Below, one piece after another: positions 8,364 through 17,839 of a stretch of DNA of 64,000 nt. The DNA lies in the NCBI GenBank assembly GCA_016715425.1, contig JADKAC010000005.1, positions 1,054,001-1,118,000 of the forward strand, in the 5' to 3' direction. The DNA comes from Bacteroidota bacterium (lineage in GTDB: Bacteria > Bacteroidota > Bacteroidia > Chitinophagales > BACL12). The position numbers and the translations under genes are program-made. Positions within the stretch are counted from its first letter, which is position 1, and each line of letters starts with the position of its first letter. The notes under the pieces were generated by a model. The model saw only the letters and a list, made by a program, of their open reading frames with translations. It had not been told where the DNA came from and searched no databases.

Positions 8364-10919
8364 TTAAGCCATTTCTTTATTTAACTTGGCATATTCAAAT
8401 TCCAATTGATCAAAAGCATGCTTGGCTATATCTAAAAGTTGCACCATAAGTTCTTCCGTATTCTCTGTTGCAATATCCTTTACTCGCTCTAAATATTTTA
8501 AAATTGGAATAGCCTCTGCAATTCTAAAATGGCTGAATGCGGGTATCATTTTGTGAGCAATGTTATTTACTCCTGCAATTTCTCCGGATATATAATAATT
8601 ATAAAGAACTTCAATATTAATTTTATGCTCATCAATAAATGATCTGATTATTTCGCAAATAATTACTTCATCGTTATTCGTAAATTGTTGAATTTCTTCT
8701 AAGGAAAATATTTGTGAAGGGGTCTTTTTTATTTCTTTTTGATGTGTTTCCGGTGAAGTATATTCCATTGGAGATTCTTTACTCCATTTGGAAATCATAT
8801 GCATTAAATCTTGTTCTGAATATGGCTTTAAAAGCAAATCATCAAAGTTATATTCTGACATTAGCAAGGCCTTATTTGCCATAGCATCAGCTGTTAATGC
8901 AATGCAAGGAAAGTTTTTCAAACCTTGAGATTGTATTGTTGAAATAAAGGTATAACCATCCATTACAGGCATGTGCAAATCAACTAAGCCTATTGCATAT
9001 TGTTTGCCTTCCATTGCATTTAATGCGTCAGCCGCAGATGAATAGGTATCTACTTGCACTTTATATTTGTCAAATATAATTTTTGCGAGTTGCAGATTTA
9101 ATTTCTCATCATCAATTAATAATACATTAATGCCGGGTAATATTTCAATTGGAGAATTCGTGTTTCCCATTAATTCTTCTACTTCTTTTTTAGTAGCTAT
9201 AGGGTAAGTGAGTTGAATTGTAAATATTGATCCCTTATTTAATTCACTGTCTAATTCAATAGTTCCTTTTTGAATTTCTATTAATTTTTTTGAAATAGTT
9301 AATCCTAAGCCAGTGCCTCCAAATTTTCTGGTGGTGCCTGCTTCTGCCTGACTGAATTCATTAAAGATGTCATTTAATTTATTTTTTGCAATTCCGATTC
9401 CCGTATCAACCACCTGAAAATAAAAATCAGCAAAACGCTCTCTTAGGTTTGTCTTGCAAATTATTTCCACCTTTCCATCACTAGTAAATTTTATAGCGTT
9501 GCTTACCAGATTTAATAATATTTGTTTTAATCGAAATGCATCTCCTTTTATTAATGCGCCTGCCTTATCGTCAACTTGTTTTAGAAAAGCAATGTGTTTA
9601 TTTTTTGCTTCCAACTGCATTAATTCAAAAACTTCGCTCACCACTTTTTCAACAGTAAATATTTCTGATTGCAGATGAATTTTTCCTGCCTCAATTTTTG
9701 ATACATCTAATATGTCGTTTACAATGTGTAATAAATGTTCAGATGCAGTTTGGATTGAGTGAATATATTCATGCTGTTGTTGACTTTTTGTTGAGTTCAA
9801 CATTTCTGTAAATCCTAAAATTGCATTTAATGGAGTTCGAATTTCATGACTCATATTTGCTAAGAATTGCTCCTTTGTTTTTGCAGAAAATTCCGCTTGT
9901 TGTTTTGCAAATAATAATTGATTTTTAAATCTAATATTGACATTTATATCATTGAATATCACAAGCAACAAAACAATACCAAGTATAAAGAAAATAAACG
10001 TGAGACCGAAGATTAATTTTGAAGATTGATTTGCAGTATTTTGAGCAGTGAGTTTTTCTAAACTTAAAGTTTTTAGATAATCTTTTTGGATATTTTCCAG
10101 AAGCCCTGCTATCTTACTCATAATTATCCGATCGCTTGCCATAATCTCTAATTCCTGCTTGGTGAGTTGAGCATTATAATTTTTCTCTTCTTTATTGATA
10201 TCAGATAAAATCTTATATACCATTTCAGGATCTATAGAAATGTTTGGATCAAGAATGTAATTGCTTTGTTTTATATCTTTCTCAATTGTGTCTTGTTGTA
10301 ATACGATTGAGGGGGGCAATGGAGTGCGGTTTTTATCCTTGTTTGAAAATAAATTTTTTAATTTCTTTTTCTCTGATTCATATGTATTTATTTCTTCGGC
10401 GCTAGAACTTGATTTTAATCCGGGGTCTTCCTCTTTTAATTCTGGAGTTTCGAAAGCTATTGCAGTGTCTTGCATTGTACTTGCAATATTTTTCATAGTC
10501 TTATCTGCGATGGATTGATACCCCGGTAAATTTTTTAATTCCACCAATGCATACATCAAATCTGCTTTTGTTTGAAGCATGTTTTTTAGTTCATCCACTG
10601 ATTCACTAATATTATTTTCACCGGAATTGAAAATGCTAACTATTGAATCTAAATTATGATTTACAAGATCCATGTGAAATAAATAATTGTTTAATGCGAG
10701 TTCTGATTCGGTCATACTATAGTTACGCATATTATTATCACTTTCAGAAAGATTTCGAATAATACTGTTAAACAATAATGCGGATTGATTTGGAGTAGCT
10801 AATGCATTCACTGAATTTTCCAAAGCATTAAAACTTTTATATGCAAAATAAAATGCTACACCAATAGATGCTATACTTAAAAAGAATGCTACTAATAGCT
10901 TAACTTTTATATTTTTCAT
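8364..10919 (-). CDS. Hybrid sensor histidine kinase with REC and Hpt domains
   Basis: Inner-membrane sensor kinase of 851 residues. TM1 is at about 7-27 and TM2 at about 307-328, enclosing a 280-residue, mostly helical periplasmic sensor with a Lys/Glu/Ser-rich stretch. The dimerisation domain has His358 in SHEIRTPLNAILGF. The ATPase domain has NLVSNAIKFT, DTGIGI and GGTGLGL. The receiver has Asp647 in VDLHMPVMDG. The last 110 residues form an Hpt-like helical domain with AHKMIPAFSHF, its His being the likely phosphotransfer site. A full phosphorelay within one protein fits signalling to the NtrC-type regulator, whose gene ends on the base next to this gene's stop codon (8363/8364). The signal sensed is unknown. 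Confidence 0.92.
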   Translation of the reverse strand: MKNIKVKLLVAFFLSIASIGVAFYFAYKSFNALENSVNALATPNQSALLFNSIIRNLSESDNNMRNYSMTESELALNNYLFHMDLVNHNLDSIVSIFNSGENNISESVDELKNMLQTKADLMYALVELKNLPGYQSIADKTMKNIASTMQDTAIAFETPELKEEDPGLKSSSSAEEINTYESEKKKLKNLFSNKDKNRTPLPPSIVLQQDTIEKDIKQSNYILDPNISIDPEMVYKILSDINKEEKNYNAQLTKQELEIMASDRIIMSKIAGLLENIQKDYLKTLSLEKLTAQNTANQSSKLIFGLTFIFFILGIVLLLVIFNDINVNIRFKNQLLFAKQQAEFSAKTKEQFLANMSHEIRTPLNAILGFTEMLNSTKSQQQHEYIHSIQTASEHLLHIVNDILDVSKIEAGKIHLQSEIFTVEKVVSEVFELMQLEAKNKHIAFLKQVDDKAGALIKGDAFRLKQILLNLVSNAIKFTSDGKVEIICKTNLRERFADFYFQVVDTGIGIAKNKLNDIFNEFSQAEAGTTRKFGGTGLGLTISKKLIEIQKGTIELDSELNKGSIFTIQLTYPIATKKEVEELMGNTNSPIEILPGINVLLIDDEKLNLQLAKIIFDKYKVQVDTYSSAADALNAMEGKQYAIGLVDLHMPVMDGYTFISTIQSQGLKNFPCIALTADAMANKALLMSEYNFDDLLLKPYSEQDLMHMISKWSKESPMEYTSPETHQKEIKKTPSQIFSLEEIQQFTNNDEVIICEIIRSFIDEHKINIEVLYNYYISGEIAGVNNIAHKMIPAFSHFRIAEAIPILKYLERVKDIATENTEELMVQLLDIAKHAFDQLEFEYAKLNKEMA

Positions 10920-11040
10920 TCATTTTTTTTAATGGTGTGGATCTCATCTATTTACAAAACTTTTACAAAAATTTATTTATTCCACTTATAAGATATTGTA
11001 TGCATTTTTGCCTACCGTAATTTAGCGACTTATAAAATTA

Positions 11041-12468
11041 ATGTTTAAGTACTCATCTATCCTAACTAAAGTTTTTTTTACCGGCATATTGTGTTTGGTA
11101 TTTACTAATTCCGCTTGGGCGCATGTTAAATGGTTTACCGATGGCAGCTATGCTGACAGGCCACTAACGATTGGTGAAATTACTACTCCGGTTTTTTGGG
11201 GGATTTTAGGTTTATGTTTAGTTGTTATATCCGGTGGAGTGTTATTGGATTATTTTTTAACACGAGTTCCTAATTACATTCAGGTAAATAATTGGTTAGA
11301 AAGACGAAAGTCGTATAGCCCTTTAGTTATGCGGGTTGCTGTTGCTATGTTGTTTATTCTTTCATGGCAATCTAATGCAATGCTTGCACCAACATTATTA
11401 GTACCCACCAACTTTATATGGGTAGCCTGGTTGCAATTTATACTTGCCTTCCTATTATTATTTGAACGTACTGTACCAATTGCCGGACTTGGGTGTATGT
11501 TAATCTATGTTGTAGGTAATGTAATTTATCATCCATTCCACATGTTAGATTATTCTTTGTTTTTGGGAGTGGGCGCATACTTACTTACTTGTTATCATCC
11601 CAAAGAAAAAATCAGATCTATCGGCCTCACCGTTTTATACATAACTGTTGGCTTTGCTCTATGTTGGGTAGCATTGGAGAAATTTATTTATAAAGATTGG
11701 TCTTTGTATTTATTGAAGGAGCACCCCCAACTTGCAATGGGTTTAAATTATGATTTTTTCATAACCTCCGCCGCATTTGTTGAATTTGGTTTGGGGTATT
11801 TACTATTAGTGAATTTATTACAAAGACCACTTGCAGTAATAATTACAATTGTATTTTTTCTAACAACTACTGTTTTTGGAAAAATTGAAGTGATAGGACA
11901 TACTGTTATTCACGCATCTCTAATTGTTTTCTTATTAGAGGGACCAACACCTTTTTATCATCGCCTAACGGGGATGCTAAAATCTATTGGGAAACGTATC
12001 ATGGTTAATGCAATATTCTTTCTTATCTTTTTCTTTATACTGCTTTTTGCGTATTATCAAATGGCCGATAATAAATATCATAACAAACAAGATTTCTTAT
12101 CGAATAAGCCGGATCATATGCATGAGCAAATTGATTTGGCAGGAAATCCTATTCAGGAATTACCAAGCATTTCAATGGAGATTGCCAAAGATCCAATGGG
12201 TGGATATAATCTTCATTTTATAGTACACAATTTTAAGTTTACACCTGAAAACGTAAACAATGGAACTAAGTACAATGAAGGGCATGCTCACTTACATATA
12301 AATGGAGAAAAAGTAGGTCGTGTTTATGGCGAGTGGTATTATCTGGGAGCATTGCCGCCGGGAACGTATGAAATTACTGTTACCTTGAATAGCAATAATC
12401 ATGAAGATTTCGTAATTCGGGGTTATCCGATAGAAGACTCCAAAACCATTGTAGTTCAGAACATGTAG
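11041..12468 (+). CDS. Polytopic membrane protein with mature N-terminal His and HxH-rich C-terminal domain
   Basis: Protein of 475 residues. A signal peptide (about 1-27, NSAWA) would be cut to leave His first (HVKWFTDG). About eight to nine hydrophobic helices follow (about 45-350), with DoxX-like character in places (FERTVPIAGLGCMLIYVVG). A soluble C-terminal beta domain of about 120 residues contains GHAHLHINGEKVG, YGEWYYLGALPPG and TLNSNNHEDF. An exposed N-terminal His plus a His cluster recalls periplasmic copper sites of the CopC or LPMO kind, but that is inference from residues only. The gene stands alone between a divergent kinase gene and the lutA-like gene. No characterised family is recognised with certainty. 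Confidence 0.75.
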   Translation: MFKYSSILTKVFFTGILCLVFTNSAWAHVKWFTDGSYADRPLTIGEITTPVFWGILGLCLVVISGGVLLDYFLTRVPNYIQVNNWLERRKSYSPLVMRVAVAMLFILSWQSNAMLAPTLLVPTNFIWVAWLQFILAFLLLFERTVPIAGLGCMLIYVVGNVIYHPFHMLDYSLFLGVGAYLLTCYHPKEKIRSIGLTVLYITVGFALCWVALEKFIYKDWSLYLLKEHPQLAMGLNYDFFITSAAFVEFGLGYLLLVNLLQRPLAVIITIVFFLTTTVFGKIEVIGHTVIHASLIVFLLEGPTPFYHRLTGMLKSIGKRIMVNAIFFLIFFFILLFAYYQMADNKYHNKQDFLSNKPDHMHEQIDLAGNPIQELPSISMEIAKDPMGGYNLHFIVHNFKFTPENVNNGTKYNEGHAHLHINGEKVGRVYGEWYYLGALPPGTYEITVTLNSNNHEDFVIRGYPIEDSKTIVVQNM

Positions 12469-12495
12469 GTCGTTCAATTCTGCTTTTTGTTTTAC

Positions 12496-12503
12496 TACAT
12501 TTG
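12496..12503 (+). promoter_or_regulatory. Putative -7 box for the lutA-like operon
   Basis: TACATTTG matches the Bacteroidota -7 consensus TAnnTTTG exactly and ends 13 bases before the ATG at 12517, predicting a leader of only a few bases. No good -33 TTTG is seen at the usual distance, so the call rests on one box. Confidence 0.45.
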
Positions 12504-12516
12504 TGCCCATTAGATT

Positions 12517-13242
12517 ATGGATGTAGAAATTTTTATACCTTGTTTTATAGATCAATTATTTCCTGAAACAGGTTTTAATATGGTGAAGGTTTTAGAGAAA
12601 GCCGGATGCACAGTGCATTATAATCCTGAACAAACTTGTTGCGGTCAACCAGCATTTAATGCAGGGCAGTGGAAAGAAATGGATGAAGTCGGTAAGAAAT
12701 TTATAAAGGACTTCTCCACAAATGATAGAGTAGTTGTGGCTCCTTCAGGTTCCTGTGTTGGGTTTGTGCGCAATTTCTACGGCGAACTTTATGATAATGG
12801 TCCATTTCATAATTATTATAAACAACTTCGGAAAAACCTTTATGAATTCAGTGAGTTCATGGTTGATATTTTAAAAGTGGAAGATATCGGTGGAAAATTT
12901 AATGCAAAGGTTACCTATCATGATGCTTGTGCTGCATTGCGTGAATGCAAAATAAAATCTGCTCCTCGAAAATTGGTAAATAATATTCAGGGTATAGAAT
13001 TAATAGAAATGGATTTGGTGGAAACCTGTTGTGGATTTGGGGGAACATTCGCAGTAAAATATGAACCTATCAGTACCAGTATGGCCGATCTCAAAATTGA
13101 AAAAGCATTAGCTACAGGTGCTGATTATATTGTATCAACAGATTACTCTTGTTTAATGCATTTGAAAGCATATGCAGATAAACAAAAACTTCCAATTCAG
13201 GTAATGCATCTCGCAGATCTGATGGCAAAAAGTCTGTCTTAA
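12517..13242 (+). CDS. LutA/YkgE-type Fe-S (CCG-domain) oxidoreductase subunit
   Basis: Cytoplasmic protein of 241 residues with two cysteine-rich CCG domains: CCGQPAFNAG at 41-50 and CCGFGGTFAVKY near 168. It also has the spaced cysteines of SGSCVGF and HDACAALRECK. The family (LutA, YkgE, the C-terminal part of GlcF) carries an electron-transfer subunit of L-lactate or glycolate oxidation. Length is normal for LutA (about 240). LutB and LutC, the usual partners, are not in this window, so the substrate is uncertain; in Bacteroidota this subunit is often found alone. It is followed after 2 bases by the reductase gene and probably opens the operon up to 18941. Confidence 0.88.
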   Translation: MDVEIFIPCFIDQLFPETGFNMVKVLEKAGCTVHYNPEQTCCGQPAFNAGQWKEMDEVGKKFIKDFSTNDRVVVAPSGSCVGFVRNFYGELYDNGPFHNYYKQLRKNLYEFSEFMVDILKVEDIGGKFNAKVTYHDACAALRECKIKSAPRKLVNNIQGIELIEMDLVETCCGFGGTFAVKYEPISTSMADLKIEKALATGADYIVSTDYSCLMHLKAYADKQKLPIQVMHLADLMAKSLS

Positions 13243-13244
13243 TT

Positions 13245-13913
13245 ATGGCAACTTTTTCTGAAATAGAAAAACAAATACTTGACTATAAAGAGCGTGGTCT
13301 ATCTATGTTTACCACCTCTTCTTTTCAAACACATAGTACGGTGTTACTTCATATACTGAGTCGAATTGATAAATCAATACCTATTTATTTTTTAAATACT
13401 GGATTCCATTTTCCTGAAACAATTTCATACAAAAATGATATTGCTGAATTGTTTGGATTGCAGGTAACAGATTTATTTTCCAATACACCAAAATCAATGC
13501 AAATGAATTTGGAAGGTCGCTTTTTATTTACTTCAGATCCTGACTATTGTTGTTATCTGAATAAAATACAACCTATGGAACCCTTATTGGAAAATAAGAA
13601 CATCTGGATCAATGGAGTGCGTGCAGATCAAAATTCCAATAGAGCATCTTTTTCTATTGAAGAAAAAACAAATAAAAAAGCAATGAGATATCACCCGATG
13701 CTGGATTGGACAAATAAAATGATTTTCGATTATATCCGTGAATATAATATACCGCATCATTCTTTAGATGAAAAAGGATATACAAGCATAGGCTGCGAAC
13801 CGTGCACACGAAAATTTGATATTAATCTTATTAAAGATGAACGCACCGCCCGCTGGTTTGGAATGAATAAAACAGAGTGTGGTCTTCATACAGAATTAAT
13901 TAAAGAAAAATGA
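13245..13913 (+). CDS. cysH: Phosphoadenylyl/adenylyl-sulfate reductase
   Basis: Enzyme of 222 residues that reduces APS or PAPS to sulfite with thioredoxin in assimilatory sulfate reduction. The nucleotide-binding loop is TTSSFQTHS (about 23-31). Cys102-Cys103 and the pair Cys184/Cys187 (GCEPC) are the four ligands of a [4Fe-4S] cluster, which points to the Fe-S type that commonly prefers APS. The catalytic cysteine is Cys212 in ECGLH near the C-terminus. It begins two bases after the LutA-like gene and ends in an ATGA overlap with the epimerase gene. No cysD/N, cysC or sulfite reductase gene lies nearby, so sulfate activation must be encoded elsewhere. Confidence 0.9.
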   Translation: MATFSEIEKQILDYKERGLSMFTTSSFQTHSTVLLHILSRIDKSIPIYFLNTGFHFPETISYKNDIAELFGLQVTDLFSNTPKSMQMNLEGRFLFTSDPDYCCYLNKIQPMEPLLENKNIWINGVRADQNSNRASFSIEEKTNKKAMRYHPMLDWTNKMIFDYIREYNIPHHSLDEKGYTSIGCEPCTRKFDINLIKDERTARWFGMNKTECGLHTELIKEK

Positions 13914-14838
13914 ATGTACTGGTAACGGGTGGTGCCGGATATATTGGCACAACGCTTATTCAAAAACTGTGTGCATCTGAACTGGTGAGTACTATTATTA
14001 TTTACGACAACCTCAGCAGAAATAATGAAACTGTTTTGTTTGGATCACTTGATCATCCGGAAAAAATAAGATTGATTCGTGCTGATATTCTTGACTCCAG
14101 AAAATTACGTCAAAGTTTGAAAAATATTGAAGTGGTTTTTCATCTTGCAGCAAAAGTGCTTACACCTTTTGCAAATCAGGATCCGCATTTTTTTGAACAA
14201 ATAAATCATTGGGGAACGGCAGAACTGGTATATGCAATAGAAGAATCAAATGTGCAAAAATGTATTTATGTAAGCAGCACATCTGTTTATGGTCGTACTG
14301 ATGCAATTGTTACTGAACAATCGCCCACTCATCCTAAAACTTATTATGGTATTTCCAAAAAAGAGGTGAAGAACATATAGAGCGTTTGTTCAAAAAAATG
14401 AATACAATAATTATCAGATGCGGTAATGTGTACGGTATTAATAATGGAATTCGATTCGATGCTGTAATAAATAATTTTATGCTTCAGGCAAATTTTGAAA
14501 ATCGTATTTCAATTCATGGAAGTGGTTTACAAGAGCGCTCTTTTATTCATGTAAATGATATTGGTGAAACACTTACTCAATTAGTTAAAACAAAAGTGCC
14601 TTCGGGAATTTATAATCGGGTAACAAAAACATTATCCGTAAATGAAATAGCCGATGAGATAGAACTATTATATCCCGGTCTCGAACGCATTTTTATTAAT
14701 CAACACATGGAAATGGGCAGCCTTGTTGTTAGTAGCGATTCCGCTTTAAATAGATTTATACCTACAGAAAGCCGCAGTCTTGCAGAAGAATTAAAAGAAT
14801 TTAAATCACATTTCGCTTTTGGAGGTTCTGTACATTAG
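13910..14838 (+). pseudogene. NAD-dependent sugar epimerase/dehydratase, frameshifted
   Basis: Two consecutive frames together make one extended short-chain dehydrogenase of about 309 residues. The first (13910-14380) has the NAD-binding MNVLVTGGAGYIGTTLIQ, VFHLAAKV, YVSSTSVYG and the catalytic YYGISKK. The second resumes with GEEHIERLFKK then IIRCGNVYG, ERSFIHVNDIG and a normal C-terminus. The frame is lost at about 14360, just after an A6 run in the YxxxK motif; one missing base, or a -1 slip on the A-run, restores it. Related enzymes interconvert nucleotide sugars for polysaccharide synthesis, matching the glycosyltransferases downstream. Both halves are otherwise well preserved, so the break may be recent or a sequencing error. 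ATGA overlap with the reductase. Confidence 0.8.
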
Positions 14839-14849
14839 TTTTAGAACGT

Positions 14850-16754
14850 ATGGAAAAGGCAATCGATATTCTGAAAAAATATTGGGGTTATAATGAGTTT
14901 CGTCCTCAGCAGCAGGAAATTATTGAAACTGTTGCAGCCGGAAAAGATTCCTTAGCATTATTGCCAACAGGTGGTGGAAAATCTATTTGCTATCAAATTC
15001 CTGCGTTAATGCATCCCGGAATATGCATCGTTATTTCACCACTTATTGCTTTAATGAAAGATCAGGTGGAACAATTAAATGCATTGAAAATTCCGGCGGT
15101 TGCAGTGTATTCAGGCCTTACAAAAAAACAGGTGGATATCGAATTGGATAATGCTGCTTATGGTAAATATAAATTGCTATATATCTCCCCCGAACGTTTA
15201 ATCTCTCCATTGTTCAAAGAGCGACTTAAAAAAATGCAGGTGAATTTACTTGCAGTAGATGAAGCACATTGTATTTCGCAATGGGGATATGATTTCCGAC
15301 CACCATATTTACAAATTGCATTGGTGCATGAAATAATTCCGGACACGCCAATTATTGCACTCACCGCAACAGCAACTACTCAGGTGATGAATGATATTAG
15401 TGAAAAACTTCAATTAAAAAATCCAACAATTTTTAAATCTAGTTTTGAACGTGATAATATTCATTTTGTAGTGCGTGAAGAAGAAGATAAATTTCATAAA
15501 CTCATTGAAACTTTGCGATCGGTAAAAGGTTCCGGAATTGTGTATGTGCGCAATCGCAGAAAAACAAAAGAAATTGCAGAATATTTAAATCGCAATCATA
15601 TTCCTGCAGATTTTTATCATGCAGGATTAGAGATAACAGAAAGAGCGAAGAAACAAGATAACTGGATTCGAAATAAAAAGCGCATTATGGTTTGCACAAA
15701 TGCATTTGGTATGGGTATAAATAAACCTGATGTGCGCATTGTAATCCATTGGGATATTCCTGAAAGTATTGAAGCATATTATCAAGAAGCGGGTAGGGCA
15801 GGCAGGGATGGTATTATTTCATTCGCAGGATTAATTTATAACAGACAGGATATTGATGAACTCGCCCGCATTCAATCAGAGCAGCATTTGGAGCCGGATG
15901 TTATTAAAAAAATATATCACCAAATGGGCTCTTATTTAAAACTTGCGTATGGTGCAGGTGTAGGTGAGTCGTTTGATTTTGATATTACCGAATTTTCAAA
16001 TGCAGTAAAAATTCCTGCTAAACATGTGTATCGTGCAATTCAGATTTTGCAACAAAACGGGTATCTGTATTTCAATGAACCTATGGATAGAATTTCCACT
16101 ATTCATTTTACTGTAGATCATGAAACACTTTACAGATTTCAGGTAGAGAATAAATTGAAAGAACCTGTTATAAAAATGTTGTTGAGAATGTGCCCCGGAA
16201 TTTTGGATGGATATGTTCCAGTCAGAGAATCTGAAATTGCATTTCAACTTTCCTATTCCCGACATGATTTTATAAATGAATTAATTTACTTGCAACAAAA
16301 TAAAATTTTAGAATACAATCCGGTTTCTGGAAAGTCGCAATTAACATTTATAGTTGAACGATTGCATGAAGAAAATATTAATCTCGACACCGCTTTATTA
16401 AATACATTACGTATTAAAAGTGAAAAACGATTGGAGGCAATGTCGCAATACACATTAAATAAAACGGAATGCAGAGTAAAAGAAATACTTGCTTACTTTG
16501 ATGAAAGATATTCCCGGTGTAATCGCTGTGATATTTGTATGGAGAAGAATAAATTAGGACTTGCAGATGTTGAATTTAATAAAGTGTATAGTTGGTTACA
16601 GAAACAATTAAATAAAAAATCACTTTCACCCGAACAAATCTATGAGATGTCTTTACCCATTAGAAAGGAAAAATTTATTGAAGCACTTTTATTTATGACG
16701 GATAATAAAATAATTATACATAAACCCGATAATTTACTGGAGTGGAGAGGTTAA
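14850..16754 (+). CDS. recQ: RecQ-family ATP-dependent DNA helicase
   Basis: Superfamily 2 3'-5' DNA helicase of 634 residues for recombination and replication-fork repair. Motif 0/I is YNEFRPQQQEII and LPTGGGKSICYQIP. Motif II is DEAHCISQWGYDFRP, whose aromatic-rich loop is typical of RecQ. Motif III is ALTATAT and motif VI YQEAGRAGRDG. Cysteines of the zinc domain are at the C-terminus (CRVKEIL, CNRCDIC). Length matches the shorter Bacteroidota RecQ proteins; I see no clear HRDC domain. It starts 11 bases after the epimerase stop and overlaps the next gene by 13 bases, so it seems co-transcribed with sugar genes, which is odd for a repair enzyme. Confidence 0.93.
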   Translation: MEKAIDILKKYWGYNEFRPQQQEIIETVAAGKDSLALLPTGGGKSICYQIPALMHPGICIVISPLIALMKDQVEQLNALKIPAVAVYSGLTKKQVDIELDNAAYGKYKLLYISPERLISPLFKERLKKMQVNLLAVDEAHCISQWGYDFRPPYLQIALVHEIIPDTPIIALTATATTQVMNDISEKLQLKNPTIFKSSFERDNIHFVVREEEDKFHKLIETLRSVKGSGIVYVRNRRKTKEIAEYLNRNHIPADFYHAGLEITERAKKQDNWIRNKKRIMVCTNAFGMGINKPDVRIVIHWDIPESIEAYYQEAGRAGRDGIISFAGLIYNRQDIDELARIQSEQHLEPDVIKKIYHQMGSYLKLAYGAGVGESFDFDITEFSNAVKIPAKHVYRAIQILQQNGYLYFNEPMDRISTIHFTVDHETLYRFQVENKLKEPVIKMLLRMCPGILDGYVPVRESEIAFQLSYSRHDFINELIYLQQNKILEYNPVSGKSQLTFIVERLHEENINLDTALLNTLRIKSEKRLEAMSQYTLNKTECRVKEILAYFDERYSRCNRCDICMEKNKLGLADVEFNKVYSWLQKQLNKKSLSPEQIYEMSLPIRKEKFIEALLFMTDNKIIIHKPDNLLEWRG

Positions 16755-17839
16755 CTCATATTGTATTTACCGTTACTAATGATTTGAATTATGATCAGCG
16801 GATGCAGCGTATAAGCAGCACTCTGGCGGATAATGGTTATAAGGTAACTTTAGTCGGATTCAATAAAAAAAACTCACAGCATTTAAGTAATCAAAACTTT
16901 GACCAAGAAAGAATTCATGTATTATTTAAAAAAGGAAAACTGTTTTTTATTGAATATAATATTCGTCTTTTCTTTTGGCTATTGTTTCGCAAATTTGATA
17001 TTTATGGTGCTATAGATTTAGATACGGTGATGCCTGTTTTTATCAATGCGAAATTAAAAGGTAAAATATGTGTGTATGATGCACATGAATTTTATGAAGA
17101 GCTTCCGGAGTTAGTGGACAGACCTGTAATTCAAAAATTTTGGAAAATCGTTGCAATGATCTTTTTGTCGAGAATAAAAAATAATTATACAGTTAGTCAA
17201 TCAATAGCTGATGCGCTTGCCAATAAATACAAACAATCTTATTCGGTAATTCGTAATGTTCCAATTTTGCAAAATGAAAGTAGTAAACAATATGCAAAAC
17301 AAAATCAAATACTTTATCAAGGCGCATTAAATAAGGGGAGGGGTTTAGAAGAACTTATTGATGCAATGGAAATAATAAATGGAGATTTAATAATAGCAGG
17401 AGAGGGGGATCTTTCAAATGAAATCAAAGCATTTGCTGACGGGAAAAACTATAGTAACCGCATACATTTTACAGGATTATTATCGCCGGAAGCATTGAAG
17501 AAAAAAACAATACAGGCTAAAGTAGGAGTTAATCTTGTAGCGCATTTAGGTTTGAGTTATTATTATTCACTTTCCAATAAATTTTTCGATTATATACAGG
17601 CTGGCATTCCTCAGGTAACAATGAATTTCCCGGAATACAAACTTATAAATGACCAATACAATATTGCAATTCTGATTGATGCATTGACAAAAGAAAAAAT
17701 TGCAGAAGCTGTAAATGCATTGCTTTTCAACACCACTTTATACAATACACTTTCGGAAAATACCCAATCTGCAAAACAAGAATTAAATTGGAGCAATGAA
17801 CAAAAGAAATTGTTAGAATTTTACAAGCATGTCCAATAG
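16742..17839 (+). CDS. Glycosyltransferase, GT4-like, GTG start
   Basis: Cytoplasmic or membrane-associated glycosyltransferase of 365 residues with a GT-B fold. The N-terminal half starts IVFTVTNDLNYDQRMQRI, a start typical of Bacteroidota GT4 enzymes, and has DAHEFYEELPELV. The C-terminal half has YQGALNKGRGLEELI, IIAGEGDL, and the end of the donor site around SYYYSLSNKFFDYIQAGIP. The GTG at 16742, inside the end of recQ, gives the full N-terminal strand; the next ATG (Met21) would cut it away. It overlaps the following glycosyltransferase by 11 bases. Sugar donor and acceptor cannot be told from sequence. Confidence 0.85.
   Translation: MERLTHIVFTVTNDLNYDQRMQRISSTLADNGYKVTLVGFNKKNSQHLSNQNFDQERIHVLFKKGKLFFIEYNIRLFFWLLFRKFDIYGAIDLDTVMPVFINAKLKGKICVYDAHEFYEELPELVDRPVIQKFWKIVAMIFLSRIKNNYTVSQSIADALANKYKQSYSVIRNVPILQNESSKQYAKQNQILYQGALNKGRGLEELIDAMEIINGDLIIAGEGDLSNEIKAFADGKNYSNRIHFTGLLSPEALKKKTIQAKVGVNLVAHLGLSYYYSLSNKFFDYIQAGIPQVTMNFPEYKLINDQYNIAILIDALTKEKIAEAVNALLFNTTLYNTLSENTQSAKQELNWSNEQKKLLEFYKHVQ

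Noticed and set aside
12292..12555. 87-codon minus-strand ORF
   Set aside because: Antisense to the end of the membrane protein gene and the lutA promoter; no recognisable product.
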